Below are positions 52,601 to 63,997 of a stretch of DNA of 64,000 bases, piece by piece (position 1 is the stretch's first letter; every line of letters starts with the position of its first letter). The notes under the pieces are model-generated. The model was not told the origin of the DNA and did no database searches. It saw only the letters and a program-made list of their open reading frames with translations. The stretch is from Balanoglossus misakiensis (taxonomy: Eukaryota > Hemichordata): positions 2,232,001 to 2,296,000 of the forward strand of contig CM082586.2 in the NCBI GenBank assembly GCA_040954595.2, in the 5' to 3' direction. The translations under genes and the position numbers were made by a program.

Positions 52601-54661
52601 GGGTTATAGCCCATGAAAATCATCAAAAAATCACAATTTACCGACTTTTTTAATTTTCAAAATTTGGCCATTTTTCACAAAAATCATGGGTTATAGCCCA
52701 TGATTTTCATCAAAAAATCACAATTTTCCGACTTTTTTAATTTTCAAAATTTGGCCATTTTTCACAAAAATCATAGGTTATAGCCCATGATTTTCATCAA
52801 AAAATCACAATTTTCCGACTTTTTTAATTTTCAAAATTTGGCCATTTTTCACAAAAATCATGGGTTATAGCCCATGATTTTCATCAAAAAATCACAATTT
52901 TCCGACTTTTTTAATTTTCAAAATTTGGCCATTTTTCACAAAAATCATGGGTTATAGCCCATGAAAATCATCAAAAAATCACAATTTTCCGACTTTTTTA
53001 ATTTTCAAAATTTGGCCATTTTTCACAAAAATCATGGGTTATAGCCCATGAAAATCATCAAAAAATCACAATTTTCCGACTTTTTTAATTTTCAAAATTT
53101 GGCCATTTTTCACAAAAATCATGGGTTATAGCCCATGATTTTCATCAAAAAATCACAATTTTCCGACTTTTTTAATTTTCAAAATTTGGCCATTTTTCAC
53201 AAAAATCATGGGTTATAGGCCATGATTTTCATCAAAAAATCACAATTTTCCGACTTTTTTAATTTTCAAAATTTGGCCATTTTTCACAAAAATCATGGGT
53301 TATAGCCCATGATTTTCATCAAAAAATCACAATTTTCCGACTTTTTTAATTTTCAAAATTTGGCCATTTTTCACAAAAATCATGGGTTATAGCCCATGAT
53401 TTTCATCAAAAAATCACAATTTTCCGACTTTTTTAATTTTCAAAATTTGGCCATTTTTCACAAAAATCATGGGTTATAGCCCATGAAAATCATCAAAAAA
53501 TCACAATTTTCCGACTTTTTTAATTTCCAAAATTTGGCCATTTTTCACAAAAATCATGGGTTATAGCCCATGATTTTCATCAAAAAATCACAATTTTCCG
53601 ACTTTTTTAATTTTCAAAATTTGGCCATTTTTCACAAAAATCATAGGTTATAGCCCATGATTTTCATCAAAAAATCACAATTTTCCGACTTTTTTAATTT
53701 TCAAAATTTGGCCATTTTTCACAAAAATCATGGGTTATAGCCCATGATTTTCATCAAAAAATCACAATTTTCCGACTTTTTTAATTTTCAAAATTTGGCC
53801 ATTTTTCACAAAAATCATGGGTTATAGCCCATGAAAATCATCAAAAAATCACAATTTTCCGACTTTTTTAATTTTCAAAATTTGGCCATTTTTCACAAAA
53901 ATCATGGGTTATAGCCCATGATTTTCATCAAAAAATCACAATTTTCCGACTGTTTTAATTTTCAAAATTTGGCCATTTTTCACAAAAATCATGGGTTATA
54001 GCCCATGAAAATCATCAAAAAATCACAATTTTCCGACTGTTTTAATTTTCAAAATTTGGCCATTTTACACAAAAATCATGGGTTATAGCCCATGAAAATC
54101 ATCAAAAAATCACAATTTTCCGACTTTTTTAATTTTCAAAATTTGGCCATTTTTCACAAAAATCATGGGTTATAGCCCATGATTTTCATCAAAAAATCAC
54201 AATTTTCCGACTTTTTTAATTTTCAAAATTTGGCCATTTTTCACAAAAATCATGGGTTATAGCCCATGAAAATCATCAAAAAATCACAATTTTCCGACTT
54301 TTTTAATTTTCAAAATTTGGCCATTTTTCACAAAAATCATGGGTTATAGCCCATGATTTTCATCAAAAAATCACAATTTTCCGACTGTTTTAATTTTCAA
54401 AATTTGGCCATTTTTCACAAAAATCATGGGTTATAGCCCATGATTTTCATCAAAAAATCACAATTTTCCGACTTTTTTAATTTTCAAAATTTGGCCATTT
54501 TTCACAAAAATCATGGGTTATAGCCCATGATTTTCATCAAAAAATCACAATTTTCCGACTTTTTTAATTTTCAAAATTTGGCCATTTTTCACAAAAATCA
54601 TGGGTTATAGCCCATGATTTTCATCAAAAAATCACAATTTTCCGACTTTTTTAATTTTCAA
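43692..54661 (+). repeat. Satellite domain B, 87-bp monomers
   Basis: About 126 units spaced exactly 87 bp carry TTTGGCCATTTTTCACAAAA and a palindromic core around GGGTTATAGCCC. Two subtypes differ by the orientation of an 11-bp segment (ATGATTTTCAT against ATGAAAATCAT). Marker variants recur at 2958 bp (34 units) and at 1044 bp (12 units), showing higher-order amplification. The domain begins at the orientation switch with domain A. Confidence 0.94.
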
Positions 54662-57600
54662 AAATCGGCCATTTTTCGACTTTGGGAATTTTCGAAATTT
54701 GGTGATTTTTTCATAAAAACCATGGGTTATAGCTCAGGAAAATCGAGAAAAATCGACCATTTTTCGACTTTGGGAATTTTCGAAATTTGGTGATTTTTTC
54801 ATAAAAAGCATGGGTTATAGCTCAGGAAAACCGAGAAAAATCGACCATTTTTCGACTTTGGGAATTTTCGAAATTTGGTGATTTTTTCATAAAAACCATG
54901 GGTTATAGCTCAGGAAAATCGCGAAAAATCGACCATTTTTCGACTTTGGGAATTTTCGAAATTTGGTGATTTTTTCATAAAAACCATGGGTTATAGCTCA
55001 GGAAAATCGCGAAAAATCGACCATTTTTCGACTTTGGGAATTTTCGAAATTTGGTGATTTTTTCATAAAAAGCATGGGTTATAGCTCAGGAAAATCGCGA
55101 AAAATCGACCATTTTTCGACTTTGGGAATTTTCGAAATTTGGTGATTTTTTCATAAAAAGCATGGGTTATAGCTCAGGAAAATCGAGAAAAATCGACCAT
55201 TTTTCGACTTTGGGAATTTTCGAAATTTGGTGATTTTTTCATAAAAAGCATGGGTTATAGCTCAGGAAAATCGAGAAAAATCGACCATTTTTCGACTTTG
55301 GGAATTTTCGAAATTTGGTGATTTTTTGATAAAAACCATGGGTTATAGCTCAGGAAAATCGCGAAAAATCGACCATTTTTCGACTTTGGGAATTTTCGAA
55401 ATTAGGTGATTTTTTCATAAAAACCATGGGTTATAGCTCAGGAAAATCGCGAAAAATCGACCACTTTTCGAGTTTGGGAATTTTCGAAATTTGGTGATTT
55501 TTTGATAAAAACCATGGGTTATAGCTCAGGAAAATCGCGAAAAATCGACCATTTTTCGACTTTGGAAATTTTTGAAATTTGGTGATTTTTTCATAAAAAC
55601 CATGGGTTATAGCTCAGGAAAATCGCGGAAAATCGACCACTTTTCGAGTTTGGGAATTTTCGAAATTTGGTGATTTTTTCATAAAAAGCATGGGTTATAG
55701 CTCAGGAAAATCGCGAAAAATCGACCATTTTTCGACTTTGGGAATTTTCGAAATTTGGTGATTTTTTCATAAAAAGCATGGGTTATAGCTCAGGAAAATC
55801 GCGAAAAATCGACCATTTTTCGACTTTGGGAATTTTCGAAATTTGGTGATTTTTTCATAAAAAGCATGGGTTATAGCTCAGGAAAATCGCGAAAAATCGA
55901 CCATTTTTCGACTTTGGGAATTTTCGAAATTTGGTGATTTTTTGATAAAAACCATGGGTTATAGCTCAGGAAAATCGCGAAAAATCGACCATTTTTCGAC
56001 TTTGGGAATTTTCGAAATTTGGTGATTTTTTCATAAAAACCATGGGTTATAGCTCAGGAAAATCGCGAAAAATCGACCATTTTTCGACTTTGGGAATTTT
56101 CGAAATTTGGTGATTTTTTCATAAAAACCATGGGTTATAGCTCAGGAAAATCGCGAAAAATCGACCATTTTTCGACTTTGGGAATTTTCGAAATTTGGTG
56201 ATTTTTTCATAAAAACCATGGGTTATAGCTCAGGATAATCGCGAAAAATCGACCATTTTTCGACTTTGGGAATTTTCGAAATTTGGTGATTTTTTCATAA
56301 AAACCATGGGTTATAGCTCAGGATAATCGCGAAAAATCGACCATTTTTCGACTTTGGGAAATTTCGAAATTTGGTGATTTTTTCATAAAAACCATGGGTT
56401 ATAGCTCAGGAAAATCGCGAAAAATCGACCATTTTTCGACTTTGGGAATTTTCGAAATTTGGTGATTTTTTCATAAAAACCATGGGTTATAGCTCAGGAA
56501 AATCGCGAAAAATCGACCATTTTTCGACTTTGGGAATTTTCGAAATTTGGTGATTTTTTCATAAAAAGCATGGGTTATAGCTCAGGAAAATCGAGAAAAA
56601 TCGACCATTTTTCGACTTTGGGAATTTTCGAAATTTGGTGATTTTTTCATAAAAACCATGGGTTATAGCTCAGGATAATCGCGAAAAATCGACCATTTTT
56701 CGAGTTTGGGAATTTTCGAAATTTGGTGATTTTTTCATAAAAACCATGGGTTATAGCTCCGGAAAATCGCGAAAAATCGACCATTTTTCGAGTTTGGGAA
56801 TTTTCGAAATTTGGTGATTTTTTCATAAAAACCATGGGTTATAGCTCCGGAAAATCGCGAAAAATCGACCATTTTTCGACTTTGGGAATTTTCGAAATTT
56901 GGTGATTTTTTCATAAAAACCATGGGTTATAGCTCAGGATAATCGCGAAAAATCGACCATTTTTCGACTTTGGGAATTTTCGAAATTTGGTGATTTTTTC
57001 ATAAAAACCATGGGTTATAGCTCAGGAAAATCGAGAAAAATCGACCATTTTTCGACTTTGGGAATTTTCGAAATTTGGTGATTTTTTCATAAAAACCATG
57101 GGTTATAGCTCAGGAAAATCGCGAAAAATCGACCATTTTTCGACTTTGGGAATTTTCGAAATTTGGTGATTTTTTCATAAAAACCATGGGTTATAGCTCA
57201 GGAAAATCGCGAAAAATCGACCATTTTTCGACTTTGGGAATTTTCGAAATTTGGTGATTTTTTCATAAAAACCATGGGTTATAGCTCAGGAAAATCGCGA
57301 AAAATCGACCATTTTTCGACTTTGGGAATTTTCGAAATTTGGTGATTTTTTTCATAAAAACCATGGGTTATAGCTCAGGAATATCGCGAAAAATCGACCA
57401 TTTTTCGACTTTGGGAATTTTCGAAATTTGGTGATTTTTTCATAAAAACCATGGGTTATAGCTCAGGAAAATCGCGAAAAATCGACCATTTTTCGACTTT
57501 GGGAATTTTCGAAATTTGGTGATTTTTTCATAAAAACCATGGGTTATAGCTCAGGAAAATCGCGAAAAATCGACCATTTTTCGACTTTGGGAATTTTTGA

Positions 57601-60600
57601 AATTTGGTGATTTTTTCATAAAAAGCATGGGTTATAGCTCAGGAAAATCGAGAAAAATCGACCATTTTTCGACTTTGGGAATTTTCGAAATTTGGTGATT
57701 TTTTCATAAAAACCATGGGTTATAGCTCAGGAAAATCGCGAAAAATCGACCATTTTTCGACTTTGGGAATTTTCGAAATTTGGTGATTTTTTCATAAAAA
57801 CCATGGGTTATAGCTCAGGAAAATCGCGAAAAATCGACCATTTTTCGACTTTGGGAATTTTCGAAATTTGGTGATTTTTTCATAAAAACCATGGGTTATA
57901 GCTCAGGAAAATCGCGAAAAATCGACCATTTTTCGACTTTGGGAATTTTCGAAATTTGGTGATTTTTTCATAAAAACCATGGGTTATAGCTCAGGAAAAT
58001 CGCGAAAAATCGACCATTTTTCGACTTTGGGAATTTTCGAAATTTGGTGATTTTTTCATAAAAACCATGGGTTATAGCTCAGGAAAATCGCGAAAAATCG
58101 ACCATTTTTCGACTTTGGGAATTTTCGAAATTTGGTGATTTTTTCATAAAAACCATGGGTTATAGCTCAGGAAAATTGCGAAAAATCGACCATTTTTCGA
58201 CTTTGGGAATTTTCGAAATTTGGTGATTTTTTCATAAAAACCATGGGTTATAGCTCAGGAAAATCGCGAAAAATCGACCATTTTTCGACTTTGGGAATTT
58301 TCGAAATTTGGTGATTTTTTTCATAAAAACCATGGGTTATAGCTCAGGAAAATCGCGAAAAATCGACCATTTTTCGACTTTGGGAATTTTCGAAATTTGG
58401 TGATTTTTTTCATAAAAACCATGGGTTATAGCTCAGGAATATCGCGAAAAATCGACCATTTTTCGACTTTGGGAATTTTCGAAATTTGGTGATTTTTTCA
58501 TAAAAACCATGGGTTATAGCTCAGGAAAATCGCGAAAAATCGACCATTTTTCGAGTTTGGGAATTTTCGAAATTTGGTGATTTTTTCATAAAAACATGGG
58601 TTATAGCTCAGGAAAATCGCGAAAAATCGACCATTTTTCGACTTTGGGAATTTTCGAAATTTGGTGATTTTTTCATAAAAAGCATGGGTTATAGCTCAGG
58701 AAAATCGCGAAAAATCGACCATTTTTCGAGTTTGGGAATTTTCGAAATTTGGTGATTTTTTCATAAAAAGCATGGGTTATAGCTCAGGAAAATCGCGAAA
58801 AATCGACCATTTTTCGACTTTGGGAATTTTCGAAATTTGGTGATTTTTTCATAAAAACCATGGGTTATAGCTCAGGAAAATCGCGAAAAATCGACCATTT
58901 TTCGACTTTGGGAATTTTCGAAATTTGGTGATTTTTTCATAAAAACCATGGGTTATAGCTCAGGAAAATCGCGAAAAATCGACCATTTTTCGACTTTGGG
59001 AATTTTCGAAATTTGGTGATTTTTTTCATAAAAACCATGGGTTATAGCTCAGGAAAATCGCGAAAAATCGACCATTTTTCGACTTTGGGAATTTTCGAAA
59101 TTTGGTGATTTTTTTCATAAAAACCATGGGTTATAGCTCAGGAAAATCGCGAAAAATCGACCATTTTTCGACTTTGGGAATTTTCGAAATTTGGTGATTT
59201 TTTCATAAAAACCATGGGTTATAGCTCAGGAAAATCGCGAAAAATCGACCATTTTTCGACTTTGGGAATTTTCGAAATTTGGTGATTTTTTCATAAAAAC
59301 CATGGGTTATAGCTCAGGAAAATCGCGAAAAATCGACTATTTTTCGACTTTGGGAATTTTCGAAATTTGGTGATTTTTTCATAAAAACCATGGGTTATAG
59401 CTCAGGAAAATCGCGAAAAATCGACCATTTTTCGACTTTGGGAATTTTCGAAATTTGGTGATTTTTTCATAAAAACCATGGGTTATAGCTCAGGAAAATC
59501 GCGAAAAATCGACCATTTTTCGACTTTGGGAATTTTCGAAATTTGGTGATTTTTTCATAAAAACCATGGGTTATAGCTCAGGAAAATCGCGAAAAATCGA
59601 CCATTTTTCGACTTTGGGAATTTTCGAAATTTGGTGATTTTTTCATAAAAACCATGGGTTATAGCTCAGGAAAATCGCGAAAAATCGACCATTTTTCGAC
59701 TTTGGGAATTTTCGAAATTTGGTGATTTTTTCATAAAAACCATGGGTTATAGCTCAGGAAAATCGCGAAAAATCGACCATTTTTCGACTTTGGGAATTTT
59801 CGAAATTTGGTGATTTTTTCATAAAAACCATGGGTTATAGCTCAGGAAAATTGCGAAAAATCGACTATTTTTCGACTTTGGGAATTTTCGAAATTTGGTG
59901 ATTTTTTCATAAAAACCATGGGTTATAGCTCAGGAAAATCGCGAAAAATCGACCATTTTTCGACTTTGGGAATTTTCGAAATTTGGTGATTTTTTCATAA
60001 AAACCATGGGTTATAGCTCAGGAAAATCGCGAAAAATCGACCATTTTTCGACTTTGGGAATTTTCGAAATTTGGTGATTTTTTCAAAAAAACCATGGGTT
60101 ATAGCTCAGGAAAATCGCGAAAAATCGACCATTTTTCGACTTTGGGAATTTTCGAAATTTGGTGATTTTTTCATAAAAACCATGGGTTATAGCTCAGGAA
60201 AATTGCGAAAAATCGACTATTTTTCGACTTTGGGAATTTTCGAAATTTGGTGATTTTTTCATAAAAACCATGGGTTATAGCTCAGGAAAATCGCGAAAAA
60301 TCGACCATTTTTCGACTTTGGGAATTTTCGAAATTTGGTGATTTTTTCATAAAAACCATGGGTTATAGCTCAGGAAAATCGCGAAAAATCGACCATTTTT
60401 CGACTTTGGGAATTTTCGAAATTTGGTGATTTTTTCATAAAAACCATGGGTTATAGCTCAGGAAAATCGCGAAAAATCGACCATTTTTCGACTTTGGGAA
60501 TTTTCGAAATTTGGTGATTTTTTCATAAAAACCATGGGTTATAGCTCAGGAAAATCGCGAAAAATCGACCATTTTTCGACTTTGGGAATTTTCGAAATTT

Positions 60601-60662
60601 GGTGATTTTTTCATAAAAACCATGGGTTATAGCTCAGGAAAATCGGGAAAAATCGACCATTT
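54662..60662 (+). repeat. Satellite domain C, 88-bp monomers
   Basis: About 68 units, 88 bp with some of 89 bp that have an extra T in the T-run, carry TTGGTGATTTTTTCATAAAA and CTCAGGAAAATCGCG. They are the reverse complement of a unit type seen only a few times at the left edge (38069-38230 and 38597-38750). Homogeneity is very high, which suggests recent amplification. Confidence 0.93.
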
Positions 60663-61427
60663 TTCGACTTTGCGAATTTTCAAAATATCGTCGATTTTTG
60701 AAAAAACCATGGGTTATAGCTCAGGAAAATCATCAAAAAATGAGAATTTTTCGACTTTGCGAATTTTCAAAATTTCGTCGATTTTTGAAAAAAACCATGG
60801 GTTATAGCTCATGAAAATCATCCAGAAATGACAATTTTTCGACTGCGAAATATCAAAATTTCGTCGATTTTTGAAAAAAAACATGGGTTATAGCTCATGA
60901 AAATCATCCAGAAATGACAATTTTTCGACTTTGCGAAATATCAAAATTTCTTCATTTTTTTTTAAAAAACCATGGGTTATAGCTCATGAAAATCATCCAG
61001 AAATGACAATTTTTCGACTTTGCGAAATATCAAAATTTCTTCATTTTTTTAAAAAAACCATGGGTTATACCTCATGAAAATAATCCAGAAATTTCCATTT
61101 TTCGATTTTGCGAAATATCAAAATTTCTTCATTTTTTTAAAAAAACCATGGGTTATAGCTCATGAAAATCATCCAGAAATGTCAATTTTTCGACTTTGCG
61201 AATTTTCAAAATTTCGTCGATTTTTGAAAAAAACCATGGGTTATAGCTCATGAAAATCATCCAGAAATGACAATTTTTCGACTGCGAAATATCAAAATTT
61301 CGTCGATTTTTGAAAAAAACCATGGGTTATAGCTCATGAAAATCATCCAGAAATGACAATTTTTCGACTTTGCGAAATATCAAAATGTCTTCATTTTTTT
61401 GAAAAAACCATGGGTTATAGCTCATGA
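60663..61427 (+). repeat. Satellite right edge, mixed monomers
   Basis: About nine units with TTCGTCGATTTTTGAAAA or GAAATATCAAAATTTC mirror the left-edge units in reverse complement. The array stops abruptly after GAAAATCATCC, and unique sequence starts with TCTACGTCCTC. Confidence 0.85.
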
Positions 61428-62902
61428 AAATCATCCTCTACGTCCTCTCTGCCTAACTTGCATATGCTTATTCCATCAGCTATGCTACTTCATATTTGCT
61501 ACAACTTGGATTATGTCGTGAGAATGTTTACATATAAGACTTCAATACACATTCATCAGTATAGTCCATAGAGAGTCACTCGCAATAGTCATTTTGTATG
61601 AACGAAACTTTGTCAGGACAAATCCAACTGGACAGAAAGTACACAAAAGCCTATAGAATTATCTTTACAAAATACTTTATTTCTTTCACCACATAATATA
61701 TACATATTAGTTCACAATATAATAATTTCAGTGATTAAGTTGCACCTGTCATATTTTGGCTGAACATTCTAATCTCTTGTACCATGTGTAAAGTAACATA
61801 AACACTGGAAAAATAGACCAGTGAGGGTATTCTTACACCTAGTTAGGAGTTTAAAACGAGAGCTTCTTAATTCAGAAAATAAACCTATTCTGGTATATAT
61901 ATGTACATGTAGTTAAAATATACTTAATTTGCATAAGTTGGTAACTTATAATATTGCCCATTGAGGGCAGCAGAAAAGATTACTGACTCCATGTTATTAC
62001 TCATTTACATGACCTGATTATTACACTCTCTTTTTAACTTGTCCTTCAGCACAAAGTATAGAATTACTCTATACCAGTCGTACATCATGTAAATAGTTCA
62101 TTCATAGCATAGCATGGTAGGGTTTGACTGTAAACAAAGGTCAAAATACTTCAAAAATGGGGCAGTGACTTGTTAAGCAGTAAACAGCAATGAACCATCT
62201 TGGAGACCTGTACCCTGTGTTTACCAATACCGATGTGAAATTGAGACACTTAGCAGCCAATTGTTCTGGCCTTTAAATTTCCTACAATATACTTTAAAAG
62301 ATATAAATTTTGAAAAACATATCACAAAATGTGACTTTAGTGCATAGAATGACAAAGCAAATCTACTGCAGGATTGGTAAATTGACAGAAATATACAAAA
62401 ATAAACATTTTTGAAAATACAAGCTTGAAAAAAGAACAGCATTACAAATACATACGATAGTGTGGTAATCTGAAAATTATAGGTGTTAACAAGCATTATA
62501 AAGATTCCACTAAACAGTAAGACAGTTGAATGCAAGTTCAAAAATATAAATGCTTGATACATTTCCAAGGGCTCGGGCCAAGGGATGAATTTATCAAGTT
62601 AGAAATATTACTAACATCTACAACATTGTTTGTGAGGAATTTTACATCACAATAATATCTCTCAAGATATATGAAGCCATGGTTATTATACTTTACATTT
62701 TAATGATGGTTTTATACAAATATTACCTGCTGGATATAAACATTGCTTTTCGTGCTTCACAAGTTTTATTAAAAAGTTCACCAGTTTATGGGTAATGACA
62801 AGAAGCCATACACCCCTTGTATTCTACAGTGGTATACTCCACCCAGGATCAAATGGACCATATCATTGATACTTTGGGGGGTGACGGGGTCGAGGTAAAT
62901 GA
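61428..62902. other. Intergenic DNA / 3' UTR of the GGT gene
   Basis: AT-rich unique sequence between the satellite and the GGT stop codon. The part nearest 62902 is probably GGT 3' UTR (minus strand). I see no gene; the 115-codon frame at 62221-62568 has no recognisable features. Confidence 0.65.
62765..62770 (-). terminator. Candidate GGT polyadenylation signal
   Basis: TTTATT on the plus strand reads AATAAA on the minus strand, about 130 bp after the GGT stop codon. Position is plausible; use is not shown. Confidence 0.4.
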
Positions 62903-63066
62903 TCAAAACACCACAGCACCTGAGCCTTTTTTTCTAGTGTCGCTGTACGCAGACAATCTGTCGTTCTTTTTCATAGCGACCATGAATTGATTTCCCAGTT
63001 CTTGTCTGGTGACCACTTTGTGTCCGCAGTTTTCAAGTCTTTCCAATATGGCAGCAGGTACCTTCT
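62903..63066 (-). CDS. GGT: GGT terminal exon
   Basis: This 164-bp terminal coding exon has acceptor CGCCTTTCAG. It encodes EKVPAAILERLENCGHKVV, then an ending SDTRKKGSGAVVF and TGA. The SDxRKxG motif is the usual C-terminal signature of GGT enzymes. Confidence 0.92.
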
Positions 63067-63860
63067 CTGAAAGGCGGACACAGAAATAGAGCAAAAACAT
63101 CAGTGCAAAAATAATACACCCAAGGTGAATTAACCAACCACAGCAAAGGAAATGAACAAGGTATAGTACAATGGGTATTTATTATATGTGAAATAATTCT
63201 ATGAGTGTCAGAAATTGACTCGATACAAATCAGATCATGGCTATTAGTTAGAATGCTACTTTAACCTTCTCATCCAATTTCCCCGTACAGAGGTCCAACA
63301 CTGCCATTTTGAATACTATAGGACTGAACCATAGTGGTGAAAGGGTTAAATAGGGAGTTTGCAGCACTACCGGTATACAAGAATGTCACCTACCTTCCAC
63401 GTAAACCTGATTCGGCACAAGCTGATGATGGAGTCTCGGCTTGTCGACACTATCTTTGGCATTGCTGCCAAACGACAGAATATCCAGAAATACTTGTGCA
63501 GCGCCTGTGGTGATCATAGTTCCACCGTCACCCCCGAGGGCGATCCTTGGCATGCATGGCTGGGATTCTTGTAAAGCTATCAGGGGTACGGTCGATGACT
63601 GTGGTCTTTTGTTGGGCTCAATGTAGTTGGACTGTGTATTAAATAAAATAATTTATCAGTTCTATGAATTTCCATCACACACTGCAAAAGCGACCAAGCT
63701 TATGACCAAAATTATTTTTTTGAATCTCTATCTTACCTCACTGACGGTCAGGTGTGGCTCATCTGGGTGTTTATTTGGCCAATCAAAATCAGACATCTCA
63801 TCGTTCAGCAATATGCCACTGTCAGTGACAACAGCACTACCAAACCTGGAGTTGACAGTG
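62903..63860 (-). CDS. GGT: Gamma-glutamyltransferase (glutathione hydrolase), last three exons
   Basis: Joining 63860-63737, 63631-63394 and 63066-62903 on the minus strand gives an open frame for the C-terminal part of the GGT small subunit. GGT is an N-terminal nucleophile enzyme, usually membrane-anchored and extracellular, that cleaves or transfers the gamma-glutamyl group of glutathione. Visible substrate-site elements match human GGT1: Asn in TVNSRFGS, Glu and Asp in NDEMSDF, the SS pair in RPQSSTVP, and the GGDGGTMITT glycines. The end reads AYSDTRKKG, like the ASDSRKGG end of the family. The catalytic threonine and large subunit lie beyond the right edge. Which GGT paralogue this is cannot be told from this part. 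Confidence 0.93.
63261..63349. mobile_element. Short inverted-end repeat, copy 4 (GGT intron)
   Basis: It starts TTAACCTTCTCATCC, contains AGGTCCAACACTGCC and ends GTGGTGAAAGGGTT. It is more diverged than copy 2. Confidence 0.5.
63394..63631 (-). CDS. GGT: GGT exon (lid-loop serines and oxyanion glycines)
   Basis: This 238-bp exon lies between ATACACAG and GTAGGT. It encodes SNYIEPNKRPQSSTVP, then ALGGDGGTMITTGAAQV and a DKPRLHHQLVPNQVYVE block, which matches the family pattern EPRLHNQLLPN. The SS pair and the GG pair are active-site features in GGT1. It ends in phase 1. Confidence 0.94.
63737..63860 (-). CDS. GGT: GGT exon (substrate pocket, NDEMSDF)
   Basis: This 124-bp exon lies between TTCTTACAG and GTAAGA on the minus strand. 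It encodes TVNSRFGSAVVTDSGILL and NDEMSDFDWPNKHPDEP. Conserved Asn, Glu and Asp correspond to residues that hold the alpha-amino and carboxyl groups of the glutamyl substrate in human GGT1. It starts with the third base of a split codon, so another exon lies upstream, outside the window. Confidence 0.92.
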
Positions 63861-63910
63861 CTGTAAGAAAAAAATGGCACTGCTATTGTAAGGATAGCCT
63901 CTCTTTGGAG

Positions 63911-63997
63911 TTTCCACCCCCATTTCCCTATGTAGCGGTCCAACTTTACCACAGAAACAATAAGTTTGGCACGAACTATGGCGATGAAAGGGTTAAA
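63911..63997. mobile_element. Short inverted-end repeat, copy 5 (GGT intron)
   Basis: It contains GCGGTCCAACTTTACC and ends GGCGATGAAAGGGTTAAAT. It shares its interior with copy 4, and it sits upstream of the first GGT exon seen here. Confidence 0.5.

Larger units (their letters stand above)
37541..61427. repeat. Giant 87/88-bp satellite array with inverted organisation
   Basis: About 24 kb of AT-rich monomers, roughly 270 by length. All share a core that reads ATGGGTTATAGC on one strand. Left of about 43691 the core reads GCTATAACCCAT on the plus strand; right of it the core reads ATGGGTTATAGC. The array is therefore one inverted structure with a single orientation switch. Units at the two outer edges mirror each other. 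No open frame of functional look exists, because 87 or 88 bp units with frequent stops give only chance frames. The flanks show no terminal inverted repeats or target duplication that I can see. Confidence 0.95.

Noticed and set aside
56647-56923. Open frames inside the satellite (repeated KKSPNFENSQ-type peptides)
   Set aside because: Three 88-bp units make 264 bp, so chance frames repeat. There is no start context or codon conservation, and most units contain stops.
37541-61427. CRISPR-like regular repeats
   Set aside because: Units are contiguous with no unique spacers, and the sequence is from a eukaryote. It is a satellite.
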